A stretch of DNA of 64,000 nucleotides from Pseudovibrio sp. Tun.PSC04-5.I4 (lineage in GTDB: Bacteria > Pseudomonadota > Alphaproteobacteria > Rhizobiales > Stappiaceae), in assembly GCF_900104145.1 (NCBI RefSeq), contig NZ_FNLB01000006.1, forward strand, positions 3,784,501-3,848,500, written 5' to 3'. Positions 25,462 through 34,703 of this stretch are shown here, in pieces. Both the position numbers and the translations under genes were made by a program. Every line of letters starts with the position of its first letter. Position 1 is the first letter of the stretch. Below the pieces are notes generated by a model. The model had not been told where the DNA came from. It did not search any database and worked only from the letters and a program-made list of their open reading frames with translations.

Positions 25462-25476
25462 TTAACCATTTGTTAA
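25462..25476 (+). promoter_or_regulatory. CtrA box upstream of the fliF operon
   Basis: TTAA-CCATTTG-TTAA is an exact match to the full CtrA recognition sequence (TTAA-N7-TTAA), 114 bases before the fliF start. CtrA control of the fliF operon is established in Caulobacter; the neighbouring sciP gene supports the same circuit here. Confidence 0.8.
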
Positions 25477-25589
25477 CCCTGAGATGGGCAATTTTTACCT
25501 ATCAGCAAATCGTAGTAATTCACGCCTAATTTTAGGGTGTTGAGAGTATTGCCGGGCCATTTGAATGCTTGAACAACGGGGCGGCGACA

Positions 25590-27236
25590 GTGAACGGACT
25601 CCTTGATTTTCTTAAAGGACTCGGACCAGCGCGACTGGCAGCGATGGGCGCAATGGCTGCCCTGCTGATTGGTCTCTTCGCCTTCATTATTGTCCGTGCG
25701 ACGGCACCTCAAATGGTTCCGCTGTTCACTGATCTTACCTTGGAAGATGCTGGCGCAATTGTCAGTCAGGTTGAATCTCAAGGCATTACCTATGAACTTG
25801 GTTTGAACGGGAGCAGTGTTCTTGTTCCTGAGGAGGACGTTTATCGTCTTCGGATGAGCCTTGCAGAAGCTGGTCTTCCGTCTGGCGGTGGTGTTGGCTA
25901 CGAGATTTTTGATAAGACTGACACCCTTGGCGCAACCAGTTTTGTACAAAACATCAACCGTCTTCGCGCTCTAGAAGGTGAGCTGTCACGTACAATTCGC
26001 AGCATTAGTCGTATTGTCTCAGCGCGTGTTCATCTTGTTCTCCCTGAGAAGCAGTTGTTTCAGCGTGATAAAGAACCCCCGACAGCCTCTATTACTATTA
26101 AGGCTCAAGGTACGTTGACGAATGGCCAAATTCGAGCAATTCAGCATTTGGTCGCAACTGCAGTTGAAGGCCTTGAGCCTTCGTATGTTGCTATCGTCGA
26201 TGAGCGCGGCAGTTTGCTTGCCAGCGGAACCGGCGATAAAGAAGGGCTTGTTGGAGGCTCTTCGCTAGACGAACGTCGTTTGACTATGGAGGCTCGCCTG
26301 CGGCAACAGGTAGAGGAAATCCTCAACAACGTCGTTGGTGCAGGTCGGGCGCGCGTACGGGTCGCAGCCGAGATCAACTTCAACCGCAAAACTGAAACGC
26401 AGGAGCTTTTCGATCCTGACGGGCAGGTTTTGCGCTCCTCACAGAGCAAGGAAGAAAATGCTTCTTCAGCAAATACCGAGGATACGGTTTCTGTTGCAAA
26501 TCAGTTACCAAACGCTGCTGCCAATAATGGAACTGCCGGCACCAAGGAAAATTCGAATATTTCCGAAGAGATTTTGAACTACGAAATCTCCAAGAGCACT
26601 GTGACCGAAGTGTATGAGGCTGGCGGGCTTGAGCGCTTGTCTGTCGCTGTTTTGGTAGATGGCACATACATAACAAACGAGGATGGTACTCAGGCTTATC
26701 AAGCTCGCACTAAAGAAGATCTGGAGCAGATCGCGACGTTAGTTCGTACGGCCGTTGGTTTTAACAAGCGTCGTGGTGACACTGTAGAAATTGTAAATAT
26801 GCGGTTCGTGGAAGCTCCGGTTCAAGACCTTGGTGATAATGAAGGTGGTTTGTTTGATTTCACCCGCGCTGACATTATGAAACTTGCTGAGCTGGGTGTT
26901 TTGCTGGTGATCACCATTTTACTTTTGATCTTTGCAGTATCCCCTTTGATGAAACGCATTTTGGCTAGTGAAGAACGAAAAGATGCGACAGCTGAAAACG
27001 GCTATCAGGTTCTTCCTGACGGAACTGTTGTGAGGGATGCCCCTGCTCAGATTGAAGGTATCGTTGGAGAGATGGAAGGGGTCCCATCAGAAATTCCAAC
27101 GGCTGAATGGATTGAGGACGCTAAAAACCAGGCTGCTCTCCATCAAAGTTCGATTAAACAAATCAGTGAAATGATTGATGAATCTCCTAGTGAAGCCGTG
27201 AATATTGTTCGCGGTTGGCTGAACGAGGCTGCATAG
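25590..27236 (+). CDS. fliF: Flagellar MS-ring protein FliF
   Basis: A 548-residue inner-membrane protein that forms the MS ring. There is an N-terminal transmembrane helix (about 20-42), periplasmic ring-building motifs (PLFTDLTLEDAGAIVSQVES, VLVPEEDVYRLRMSLAEAGL, SARVHLVLPEKQLF), a Gly/Asn-rich region near 305-325, a second transmembrane helix (about 440-460) and a C-terminal FliG-binding tail with ESPSEAVNIVRGWLNE. GTG 25590 is chosen because it gives the usual MNGLLDFLKGLGP start; an in-frame TTG at 25569 is possible. fliG begins 1 base after the stop. Confidence 0.96.
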   Translation: MNGLLDFLKGLGPARLAAMGAMAALLIGLFAFIIVRATAPQMVPLFTDLTLEDAGAIVSQVESQGITYELGLNGSSVLVPEEDVYRLRMSLAEAGLPSGGGVGYEIFDKTDTLGATSFVQNINRLRALEGELSRTIRSISRIVSARVHLVLPEKQLFQRDKEPPTASITIKAQGTLTNGQIRAIQHLVATAVEGLEPSYVAIVDERGSLLASGTGDKEGLVGGSSLDERRLTMEARLRQQVEEILNNVVGAGRARVRVAAEINFNRKTETQELFDPDGQVLRSSQSKEENASSANTEDTVSVANQLPNAAANNGTAGTKENSNISEEILNYEISKSTVTEVYEAGGLERLSVAVLVDGTYITNEDGTQAYQARTKEDLEQIATLVRTAVGFNKRRGDTVEIVNMRFVEAPVQDLGDNEGGLFDFTRADIMKLAELGVLLVITILLLIFAVSPLMKRILASEERKDATAENGYQVLPDGTVVRDAPAQIEGIVGEMEGVPSEIPTAEWIEDAKNQAALHQSSIKQISEMIDESPSEAVNIVRGWLNEAA

Positions 27237-27237
27237 G

Positions 27238-28302
27238 ATGAGCGACGAAGTTTCAAGCCAAGATCAAAACCAACAAGGTCTTTCTATTAATACTGAGATA
27301 GCTGAGAGAGAACTGGGGGGTGCAGAACGGGCCGCAGTTCTCCTTCTTGCGCTCGGTCAGGAATATGGCAAGGCAATTTGGGATGGTTTGGACGAGATTG
27401 AAGTCCGGCAAGTCTCAAGTGCAATGGCGAGTTTGGGTCCGGTGACGCCAAGCATGTTGGAAGAGCTGTTTGTTGATTTCCTGAAGCGTCTTTCCACACG
27501 TGGCGCGTTGAACGGAAATGTGGATGTAACAGAACGGTTGTTGAGCTCATTTTTGTCAGACGATCGCGTCTCCATTATTATGGAAGAGATCCGCGGTCCG
27601 GCTGGTCGTAACATGTGGGAAAAGCTATCTAACGTTCCCGAAAATGTGCTGGCCAACTACTTGAAGAATGAATACCCGCAGACGATTGCTGTTGTACTTT
27701 CCAAGATCCAAAGCGATCATGCTGCGCGCGTTTTGTCGTTGCTTAATGAAGAGCTTTCTCTGGATGTGGTGAACCGCATGTTGCGGATGGAATCCATTCA
27801 GAAAGATATTCTTGAGAAGGTTGAGCAGACCTTGCGCGTTGAGTTTATGTCCAATCTGTCTCAGACCAGCCGTCGGGATAGTCATGAGATGATGGCAGAT
27901 ATCTTCAACAACTTCGACCGGCAGACTGAGGGGCGTTTTCTTGCCGCTCTTGAAGAAGATAGTCGTGAGTCCGCAGAGCGTATTCGCAACCTGATGTTTA
28001 CGTTTGAGGATTTGCTCAAGCTGGATTCAGGTGCATGTCAGACATTGCTTCGGAACGTGGAGAAAGATCAGTTGGCGATGGCGCTGAAAGGTGCCTCTGA
28101 TACCGCTGTTGCTTTCTTTACAGCCAACATGTCCTCCCGCGCAGGGAAAATGCTGCAGGAAGATATGGACAATATGGGCCCGGTTCGGTTGCATGATGTT
28201 GATGAAGCGCAGAACGGCCTGGTTCTTAAAACGAAAGATCTGGCTGCTTCTGGTGAGATCACCATTAATAGGAAAAAGGGAGAAGACGAATTTGTCTACT
28301 AA
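27238..28302 (+). CDS. fliG: Flagellar motor switch protein FliG
   Basis: A 354-residue C-ring protein that transmits torque from the stators and sets rotation direction. The N-terminal domain starts with LGGAERAAVLLLALGQEYGK (FliF binding). The middle armadillo part has NYLKNEYPQTIAVVLSKI with the EHPQ-like motif as EYPQ. The C-terminal torque helix contains the charged residues of LLRNVEKDQLAMALKGAS. Length is typical for alphaproteobacteria. It lies directly after fliF. Confidence 0.96.
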   Translation: MSDEVSSQDQNQQGLSINTEIAERELGGAERAAVLLLALGQEYGKAIWDGLDEIEVRQVSSAMASLGPVTPSMLEELFVDFLKRLSTRGALNGNVDVTERLLSSFLSDDRVSIIMEEIRGPAGRNMWEKLSNVPENVLANYLKNEYPQTIAVVLSKIQSDHAARVLSLLNEELSLDVVNRMLRMESIQKDILEKVEQTLRVEFMSNLSQTSRRDSHEMMADIFNNFDRQTEGRFLAALEEDSRESAERIRNLMFTFEDLLKLDSGACQTLLRNVEKDQLAMALKGASDTAVAFFTANMSSRAGKMLQEDMDNMGPVRLHDVDEAQNGLVLKTKDLAASGEITINRKKGEDEFVY

Positions 28303-28338
28303 TCCTCCCTTTTCTCAGACCTTCTTGGAGGCATGCTG

Positions 28339-29019
28339 ATGGTTACAGTTATGCCTCAAGGTGCCGTGCGCCAACGTTTCATGTTCAATACTAAATCAAT
28401 TGATGAACTTGAAGGTGCCGCGATTGTTGAGGATGTGCCGCCGCCGGAACCAACTATGACGGTTTCTGAGCATCGGCAGCTTTTAAAGGCTGCGGAAGAC
28501 GCGGCTTTTATCCGAGGGGAATTGCAAGCACGGCAGGGGATTGCTGAGCAACAGAAGGCAAGTGCGCAGGATGAACTTGTTGTGTTGCGTGAAAGTCTGG
28601 AAGCTGCGCTGGGTGAGATTGAGAAACAGTTGCGTGCTCAGGAACGTAATCTGGTTTCCATGTGTTTTATGATTGCGCGCCGGCTTTGCGCTCATCTGCT
28701 CGCCAGAGAACCTCTTGCTGAAGTTGTTGCTCTCCTTTCTGAATGTCTCGCACCTCTTCGGAAAATACCGCAGATCCTAATTGAAGTGCCTGCGAAAGAC
28801 AGCTGCGCTCTTGAAGGTATGGTCGAGCAACTCGTCATGAACAACAGCTTTGAAGGCAAAATTCATGTGTTGAGATCAGAGACTATGTCTCGCGGTGATT
28901 GCAGGATCGAATGGCCAGAAGGCGGACTTATTCGTGATCGCCGGAAGACAGTTGAACATATTGAAGAAGTTATCCAATCTCACTTTGATGCACGGGATCG
29001 TGCGAGCAAAACTGAGTAG
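28339..29019 (+). CDS. fliH: FliH-like flagellar export regulator (FlbE type)
   Basis: A 226-residue protein in the fliH position (fliG-fliH-fliN). The N-terminus contains a short conserved start (QRFMFNTKSIDEL), then a charged coiled-coil (about 50-105), then a C-terminal domain similar to FliH/HrpE stator-like proteins that hold the export ATPase FliI. The equivalent Caulobacter gene was called flbE. ATG 28339 has GGAGG 7 bases upstream; ATG 28333 is only 1 base from it. Sequence similarity in this family is low, so the call leans on position. Confidence 0.75.
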   Translation: MVTVMPQGAVRQRFMFNTKSIDELEGAAIVEDVPPPEPTMTVSEHRQLLKAAEDAAFIRGELQARQGIAEQQKASAQDELVVLRESLEAALGEIEKQLRAQERNLVSMCFMIARRLCAHLLAREPLAEVVALLSECLAPLRKIPQILIEVPAKDSCALEGMVEQLVMNNSFEGKIHVLRSETMSRGDCRIEWPEGGLIRDRRKTVEHIEEVIQSHFDARDRASKTE

Positions 29020-29084
29020 AAAATCAGGCTTGCTGCCTATGAATGCACATAGTTACGGCGGATGCCGGTTCTGAAAGGTTTACG

Positions 29085-29423
29085 ATGAGTGGTGATGAAA
29101 AAGAGATGGTTCTAGACCAACACAGAAGTACTCAGCGCGCTGGGGACTCCGGTGGAAATGGTGAAGGCGGCCTCAAAGTCGCTGCCGATCTTGAAGCTGT
29201 TTTTGACGTGCCTGTTCAGCTGTCTGCCGTGTTGGGACATACCAAAATGAAGGTGTCTGATCTTTTACATCTGGACACCGGTATTGTGATGGAACTTGAC
29301 CGTAAGGTCGGTGAGGCCATTGATGTCTACGTGAATAATAGGCTTATCGCTCGCGGCGAAGTGGTGCTGGTGGAAGATAAGCTTGGCGTTACCATGACCG
29401 AAATCATCAAGACTGATCGATGA
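29085..29423 (+). CDS. fliN: Flagellar motor switch protein FliN
   Basis: A 112-residue C-ring protein. After a polar N-terminus comes the SpoA/FliN domain: FDVPVQLSAVLGHTKMKVSD, then LDTGIVMELDRKVGEAIDVY and the closing strand LIARGEVVLVEDKLGV. ATG 29085 has AAAGG 5-6 bases upstream and gives a normal length; ATG 29043 is in frame but lacks a good site. It lies between fliH and flbD. Confidence 0.93.
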   Translation: MSGDEKEMVLDQHRSTQRAGDSGGNGEGGLKVAADLEAVFDVPVQLSAVLGHTKMKVSDLLHLDTGIVMELDRKVGEAIDVYVNNRLIARGEVVLVEDKLGVTMTEIIKTDR

Positions 29424-29454
29424 TTGGCATGGGGCGTACTAGAAAGGAACTGAC

Positions 29455-30828
29455 ATGCGGCTCTTGATCGTCGGCACACTTGGTGGGCAGCTGACCGTTG
29501 CTACCAAGATCGCGATGGATCGTGGTGCGTCCGTTACTCATGCCGCCGGGGTTACAGAAGCGATGAAAGTCTTGCGCTCCGGGCAGGGCGCAGACCTTCT
29601 TATGGTGGATGTAAACGAAGACATTGGCCAGCTTGTGGAGACCATCGAGCGGGAGCGCATTCATGTTCCGTTGGTGGCGTGTGGTTTAGGTACCGACGCG
29701 CGTGCGGCCGTTTCGGCTATTCGGGCAGGCGCGAAGGAATATATCCCGCTGCCACCGGATCCAGAGCTGATTGCTGCTGTGCTGGCTGCTGTAACCAACG
29801 AGCGGGAAGATCTGATCTACCGTGATGCAGCGATGGCCAGTGTTATTAAGCTTGCGGAACAAGTAGCGCCTTCTGATGCATCTGTTTTGATTACGGGTGA
29901 ATCTGGTAGTGGTAAGGAAGTCATCTCCCGCTTCCTGCACAGTAAATCTAACCGTGCGAAAAAACCGTTTATCTCCATCAACTGTGCAGCGATCCCTGAG
30001 CATCTTCTGGAATCTGAACTGTTTGGCCATGAGAAGGGCGCATTTACGGGGGCCGTTGCGCGGCGTATCGGCAAGTTTGAAGAAGCCAACAGCGGCACGT
30101 TGATGCTGGATGAAATCTCGGAGATGGATGTTCGGTTGCAGGCAAAACTGCTGCGTGCCGTTCAGGAGCGGGTGATTGATCGCGTTGGCGGCAGTCGCCC
30201 TGTCCCCGTTGATATTCGTATCATTGCGACGTCCAACCGTGATCTGGCGGAGGCAGTACGGAGTGGAACATTCCGCGAGGATTTGCTGTATCGCCTGAAT
30301 GTTGTGAACCTGAAGCTTCCTGCGCTCAGGGAGCGGCCTGCTGATATTCTGGAGTTGGCAAACCACTTCATCGAGATTTACGCAAAAGCCAATGGCGTAA
30401 AGCCCTTGCCAGTGTCTCAGGAAGGTCGCCAGCTTTTGTTGGCTAACCCGTGGAAGGGCAACGTGCGTGAGCTGGAAAACACCATGCACCGCGCTGTTTT
30501 GCTTTCCTCTGGTGGTGAAATTGATGCTGAGGCGATCCGTATGCCGGATGGATCTCCGATTGCAGTAGGCGCCAGTCAGCAAACAGCGGCTCGTGCTGCT
30601 TATGCGGCGGAGGCAGCTTCTCGTACTATGGTTGGCCGTACGGTCGCTGATGTGGAGCGTGACCTTATCCTGGATACGCTGGACCATTGCCTTGGCAACC
30701 GGACCCATGCAGCAAAGATCCTTGGGATTTCCATTCGTACATTGCGCAATAAGCTGAATCTTTACACCAAAGATGGTGTTGAAGTTGCTGGCCCCGGTGA
30801 TGTGCGTACCAGCACCGCTGAAGTTTAA
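29455..30828 (+). CDS. flbD: Sigma-54-dependent flagellar regulator FlbD
   Basis: A 457-residue activator of sigma-54 RNA polymerase that switches on late flagellar genes. The N-terminal receiver-like domain (1-120) keeps an Asp in LLMVDVNED but lacks the usual acidic pocket, as in known FlbD. The AAA+ domain has Walker A GESGSGKE, GAFTGA (sigma-54 contact), Walker B GTLMLDEISEM and the arginine-finger segment FREDLLYRLNV. A Fis-type HTH (HAAKILGISIRTLRNKL) closes the protein. It lies between fliN and flhA, as in Caulobacter-like clusters. Confidence 0.94.
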   Translation: MRLLIVGTLGGQLTVATKIAMDRGASVTHAAGVTEAMKVLRSGQGADLLMVDVNEDIGQLVETIERERIHVPLVACGLGTDARAAVSAIRAGAKEYIPLPPDPELIAAVLAAVTNEREDLIYRDAAMASVIKLAEQVAPSDASVLITGESGSGKEVISRFLHSKSNRAKKPFISINCAAIPEHLLESELFGHEKGAFTGAVARRIGKFEEANSGTLMLDEISEMDVRLQAKLLRAVQERVIDRVGGSRPVPVDIRIIATSNRDLAEAVRSGTFREDLLYRLNVVNLKLPALRERPADILELANHFIEIYAKANGVKPLPVSQEGRQLLLANPWKGNVRELENTMHRAVLLSSGGEIDAEAIRMPDGSPIAVGASQQTAARAAYAAEAASRTMVGRTVADVERDLILDTLDHCLGNRTHAAKILGISIRTLRNKLNLYTKDGVEVAGPGDVRTSTAEV

Positions 30829-30845
30829 GAGCAGGCGGAACCGGG

Positions 30846-33020
30846 ATGGCTGAGGAACCAACTACTCGAGGCAAACAAGGTGGGGCAGATGCGTCCCCCT
30901 CTGCCAAGGGTGTGCTCGGCCTTGGACCTCCGGGGAGTAACTCCTTTTTTCAAGATCTCTGGGGTGCTCTTAAGCAGGGTGACCTAGGACTTGCTGCCGG
31001 TGTGATGGTCATCCTTGTGATGCTCATTGTGCCTATGCCAGCCCTTTTGCTCGATATGTTCCTCGCTATTTCAATCATCTTCTCGGTTATGATTTTGATG
31101 GTTGGCTTGTTCATTCAAAAGCCGCTGGAATTCTCCTCTTTTCCTACTGTTTTGTTGATTGCCACCATGCTTCGGCTGTCGTTGAATATGGCATCTACCC
31201 GTTTGATTTTGGCGAACGGGCACAATGGCGGAGATGCTGCCGGGCACGTTATTGAAGCGTTTGGCAGTTTTGTAATGGGTGGTAATTTCGTTATCGGAAT
31301 TATTGTCTTCTCGATCCTAGTGATTGTGAATTTCATCGTTATTACAAAAGGTTCTGGTCGTATCGCAGAGGTCGCGGCGCGTTTTACACTGGATGCAATG
31401 CCCGGTAAACAGATGGCAGTTGATGCCGATCTGGGTGCTGGTTTGATTGATGAGGAGACGGCACGGACCCGCCGTAAAGAGCTTGAATCTGAATCAACCT
31501 TCTTCGGGTCGATGGATGGTGCCTCCAAATTTGTGCGTGGTGATGCTGTTGCAGGTTTGATGATTACGTTCATCAACGTGATCGGCGGTATTGTTATTGG
31601 TGTGATGCAGCAGAACCTGACGTTCTCGCAGGCTGCTGAAAACTATACCTTGCTGACCATTGGTGATGGTCTGGTTTCGCAAATCCCTGCGCTTATCGTC
31701 TCAACCGCTGCTGGTATTCTCGTTTCCAAGGCGGGTGTTGAGGGAGCTGCTGATAAAGCTCTGGTGAGGCAGTTTACCGGCTACCCAAAAGCGCTTGGCA
31801 TGTCCTCGTTTGTTATGGTTGTGCTTTCGTTCTTGCCGGGTATGCCTATGCTGCCGTTTTTGGCACTCGCGGCCGGCGCTGGGTATCTGGCACGCCGGGC
31901 CAGCCAGCGACAAGCTGTGGTGAAGGCTGAAGTGGTTGCCGCTGAAGTGGTTGCCGCTGCGCCTGAAGAGCAACAAGAAGCGCCAATCTCTGACAGTTTG
32001 AAGATGGACGTGCTGCGCATTGAACTGGGGTATGCGCTGCTGCCGATCATCAATGGCCGGAACAAGCAGGAAACGGATCAAGTTACGGAGCAGATTAAAG
32101 CGCTTCGTCGTCAGATCGCGACGGATATGGGCGTGATTATGCCCTCTGTTCGTATCCTTGATAACATCCAGCTTGGTGCAAATGACTACATGATCAAGGT
32201 GAAGGAAGTGGACGCCGGTGGCGGCTCTTTATTCCCAAACCAGTTTATGGTGATGGACCCTGCTGGCGGGCAGGTTCGTTTGCCAGGTACGCATACCAGT
32301 GAGCCGACCTTTGGGTTGCCTGCGACCTGGGTTGAGGCGCAGTATCGCGAAGAGGCCAATTTGCTTGGCTACACGGTGGTTGATCCTGCGACCGTGATTT
32401 CAACCCACCTGACTGAGACCATTAAATCCCATATCTCGGAGTTGATCACGTACGCGAATGTTCAGGTGCTGCTGAAGAAGCTGGATGAAGAGCAATCCAA
32501 ACTGGTGGAAGATATTGTTCCGGCCCAGATTTCCATCTCGGGCATTCAGCGTGTTTTGCAGGCGCTGCTGGAAGAGCGGATCTCCATCCGTGATCTAGGC
32601 ACTATTTTGGAAGGTATTGCGGAAGCGATCGGCTCAACTCGTAACCCGAACAGTATTGCTGAACACGTTCGTACACGTCTTGCGCGCCAGATCTGTGCAG
32701 CCAACCAAGCGCCCGGTGGGTATCTGCCGCTGATCAGCCTGAGCCCCATTTGGGAATCTGCTTTCCTTGAAAGCATCATTGGCGATGGTGATGACAGACA
32801 GTTGGCGATGGCGCCCTCTAAACTGCAAGAGTTTGTGGGGCTGGTTCGTGATGCCTTTGAGATTGCTGCTAATCAGGGGGAAGTGCCTGTTTTGTTGTGT
32901 TCAGCGCAGTCTCGCCCGTTTGTGCGCTCCATCATTGAGCGTTTTAGAGCGCATACCTTTGTTATGAGCCAGAATGAAGTTCACCCTCGGGCGCGCCTGA
33001 AGACTGTGGCTTCTATCTAG
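30846..33020 (+). CDS. flhA: Flagellar export gate protein FlhA
   Basis: A 724-residue inner-membrane export gate subunit. The hydrophilic N-terminus is about 45 residues long, followed by eight transmembrane helices (about 50-345) including the FHIPEP-equivalent segment FPTVLLIATMLRLSLNMAST and MPGKQMAVDADLGAGLIDEE. A linker and the cytoplasmic ring domain (about 380-724) follow. The linker contains a duplicated EVVAA (a 15-bp tandem repeat at 31926-31955). It starts 17 bases after flbD and is the last gene of the flagellar run in this window. Confidence 0.96.
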   Translation: MAEEPTTRGKQGGADASPSAKGVLGLGPPGSNSFFQDLWGALKQGDLGLAAGVMVILVMLIVPMPALLLDMFLAISIIFSVMILMVGLFIQKPLEFSSFPTVLLIATMLRLSLNMASTRLILANGHNGGDAAGHVIEAFGSFVMGGNFVIGIIVFSILVIVNFIVITKGSGRIAEVAARFTLDAMPGKQMAVDADLGAGLIDEETARTRRKELESESTFFGSMDGASKFVRGDAVAGLMITFINVIGGIVIGVMQQNLTFSQAAENYTLLTIGDGLVSQIPALIVSTAAGILVSKAGVEGAADKALVRQFTGYPKALGMSSFVMVVLSFLPGMPMLPFLALAAGAGYLARRASQRQAVVKAEVVAAEVVAAAPEEQQEAPISDSLKMDVLRIELGYALLPIINGRNKQETDQVTEQIKALRRQIATDMGVIMPSVRILDNIQLGANDYMIKVKEVDAGGGSLFPNQFMVMDPAGGQVRLPGTHTSEPTFGLPATWVEAQYREEANLLGYTVVDPATVISTHLTETIKSHISELITYANVQVLLKKLDEEQSKLVEDIVPAQISISGIQRVLQALLEERISIRDLGTILEGIAEAIGSTRNPNSIAEHVRTRLARQICAANQAPGGYLPLISLSPIWESAFLESIIGDGDDRQLAMAPSKLQEFVGLVRDAFEIAANQGEVPVLLCSAQSRPFVRSIIERFRAHTFVMSQNEVHPRARLKTVASI
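31926..31955 (+). repeat. 15-bp perfect tandem duplication inside flhA
   Basis: GCTGAAGTGGTTGCC occurs twice in a row, followed by GCTG. It keeps frame and encodes repeated AEVVA in the membrane-to-cytoplasm linker. It is probably a slippage duplication that the flexible linker tolerates. Confidence 0.9.
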
Positions 33021-33056
33021 AAACACCCCCTAAATTAACTCAATAGTTTTGAGGGA

Positions 33057-33072
33057 CCAGACAATTGTCTGG
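33057..33072. promoter_or_regulatory. 16-bp perfect palindrome between flhA and a GNAT gene
   Basis: CCAGACAATTGTCTGG reads the same on both strands and lies 47 bases before the GNAT start. It is a candidate operator for a dimeric regulator; without a T tract it is a poor terminator. Confidence 0.45.
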
Positions 33073-33119
33073 CCAAGTCAAATCTCCTATTGAGGTGAGG
33101 TCTTTATTGCAGGTGGACC

Positions 33120-33731
33120 ATGACGACTATTCCTCTCAGCCTCGACGGCTACACAGAATTACCTTCTGATAAGATCGCTACTGTTGTGACTTACCTTGAG
33201 ATGCATAGGAAGCCGCAGGACCGAAAGGTGATTGAGCGACCTGATCTGAGCCTCCACAAAGTAGAGCAGGTGGACCTTGCGGTGTACCGGCACTTGTTTC
33301 GGGCAATCGGGGAGCCTTGGTTGTGGTTCGGGCGTCTTGTGATGAGTGATGCGGAGCTTACTCAGGTGCTTCAGGAAGAAACCCGTGATATCTACTTCGC
33401 GATGAAAGAAGGTGTGGCTGTTGGCCTTCTTGAGCTGGATTTCTCGTTTGGCGATAATGTTGAACTCGCCTACTTTGGCTTGGTTCCAGACCATATCGGC
33501 GGTGGGTCCGGGCGTTGGTTGATGAACCACGCCATTGATCTTGCTTTTGCCAAGCCCGGTATCAAGCGTTTCTTCGTGCATACATGTAATGGGGATAGCC
33601 CGCAGGCCCTGCCATTTTACATCACCAGCGGTTTTGCGCCTTACAAACGCGCGATTGAAGTGGCGGATGATCCTCGGTTGATGGGCGTGCTGGATAAGGC
33701 AAGCGCTGCTCATATTCCGGTTCTGTTATAA
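33120..33731 (+). CDS. GNAT-family N-acetyltransferase
   Basis: A 203-residue protein with a GNAT core. After an N-terminal part with an LSLHKVEQ strand, strand 4 and motif A appear as VELAYFGLVPDHIGGGSGRW, where the acetyl-CoA loop is G-G-G-S-G-R, then FFVHTCNGDSPQALPFY, where the final Tyr-containing helix closes the fold. The substrate is unknown. It follows flhA but is separated by 99 bases and a palindrome, so it is probably not part of the flagellar operon. Confidence 0.85.
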   Translation: MTTIPLSLDGYTELPSDKIATVVTYLEMHRKPQDRKVIERPDLSLHKVEQVDLAVYRHLFRAIGEPWLWFGRLVMSDAELTQVLQEETRDIYFAMKEGVAVGLLELDFSFGDNVELAYFGLVPDHIGGGSGRWLMNHAIDLAFAKPGIKRFFVHTCNGDSPQALPFYITSGFAPYKRAIEVADDPRLMGVLDKASAAHIPVLL

Positions 33732-34030
33732 CCTCCGTACTTTGCCAGTAGTTATGTTTATTCCCGCAGTTATGGGGATCGTGGCACACACCTTTAGAAT
33801 TCAGTGGTGGGACCTATGGGGTTTGGAAGGCAGGTTGGGGAAACTGCCCCAAATCGAGACAATTGATGAGGTTTCGTTAGAATTTTATCTGGGATGTGTT
33901 AGTTTCTTTTTACTATATCAACGTGATTACCCGTGGAAGACGTGTGCGGGTTGCACCTGATATAATAGGTTGTGTTTAGGTGGTGTGCGGTTGGATCGGG
34001 GTTGGCCCAGCCGGATATTCGGGAGCTGCT

Positions 34031-34660
34031 ATGTCAGAGTTACACGACAACGTTGTGCCGCATGAAAAGGTGCGGTCCTTGAGAAATGCCATCCGTAATG
34101 TACGCATTGCGGGAATGGAGCGGACAGACGTTGTTGTGGCCCTTCAGGAGAGCGAAAAGGCTCGCCTGGAGATGCTCAGCGAAGAACTGATTGATGTCTT
34201 TAAGGAAATTCCTGAGGATGATGATCAGTTTTCCTTCCAGATCGTTCCCGGAACGCAGCCACGCTTATGGATTGATATGACCAGCCATGTGCTTATGGGT
34301 CGTGATAAGCACTCCTATCGCTTTGTAAAAGAAACCCGTCTTGGCCGTATGGTGTTGCTGGAAACAGCGGATATTGACGATATGGCCGATTGCATCACTG
34401 AATACATTGCTGAACGGATTATTGAGAAAGAACGCACGTTGGAAGCCGACTGGATGCTTAATCGTATTCGCCAGCAGGACGTACCGTTGGGTAAGGGGCT
34501 GGATCAGCTGAAGGAGGATGCCGCCGCAAAGGCTGCTCCTAACAAGCACAACAAAGGCCGCGGTCTCTTTATTTTATTTTGCGGTGTGGTAATGGGCGCA
34601 GTGATGGGCGCCACCGGGCTGATTGCCTTCGCCCTTTATGCCAACCCGTTTGGTGGTTAG
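34031..34660 (+). CDS. Conserved hypothetical protein with C-terminal membrane anchor
   Basis: A 209-residue protein. A soluble, charged N-terminal part (1-165, mixed alpha/beta, DMTSHVLMGRDKHSYRFVKE) is followed by a Lys/Ala linker and one C-terminal transmembrane helix (about 178-203), so it is tail-anchored with the main part in the cytoplasm. ATG 34031 has GGGAG 5 bases upstream. I recognise no named family. Position after a flagellar cluster may or may not be meaningful. Confidence 0.75.
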   Translation: MSELHDNVVPHEKVRSLRNAIRNVRIAGMERTDVVVALQESEKARLEMLSEELIDVFKEIPEDDDQFSFQIVPGTQPRLWIDMTSHVLMGRDKHSYRFVKETRLGRMVLLETADIDDMADCITEYIAERIIEKERTLEADWMLNRIRQQDVPLGKGLDQLKEDAAAKAAPNKHNKGRGLFILFCGVVMGAVMGATGLIAFALYANPFGG

Positions 34661-34703
34661 AACCAACTTCAATAAGTTTCACAATATAACAGTCTGAAAT
34701 TGA

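Larger units (their letters stand above)
25194..25589. other. Intergenic region between sciP and fliF
   Basis: 396 bases containing the sciP terminator and a perfect CtrA box; otherwise no gene is seen. The rest presumably holds the fliF promoter. Confidence 0.6.

Noticed and set aside
29686..30861. Minus-strand open frame of 391 codons opposite flbD
   Set aside because: It mirrors a well-supported flbD gene; the product is basic, His/Arg-rich and unlike any family, as expected of antisense frames.
33742..33960. Open frame of 72 codons after the first GNAT gene
   Set aside because: No ribosome binding site, no conserved-looking sequence, and it ends short of the next real gene.
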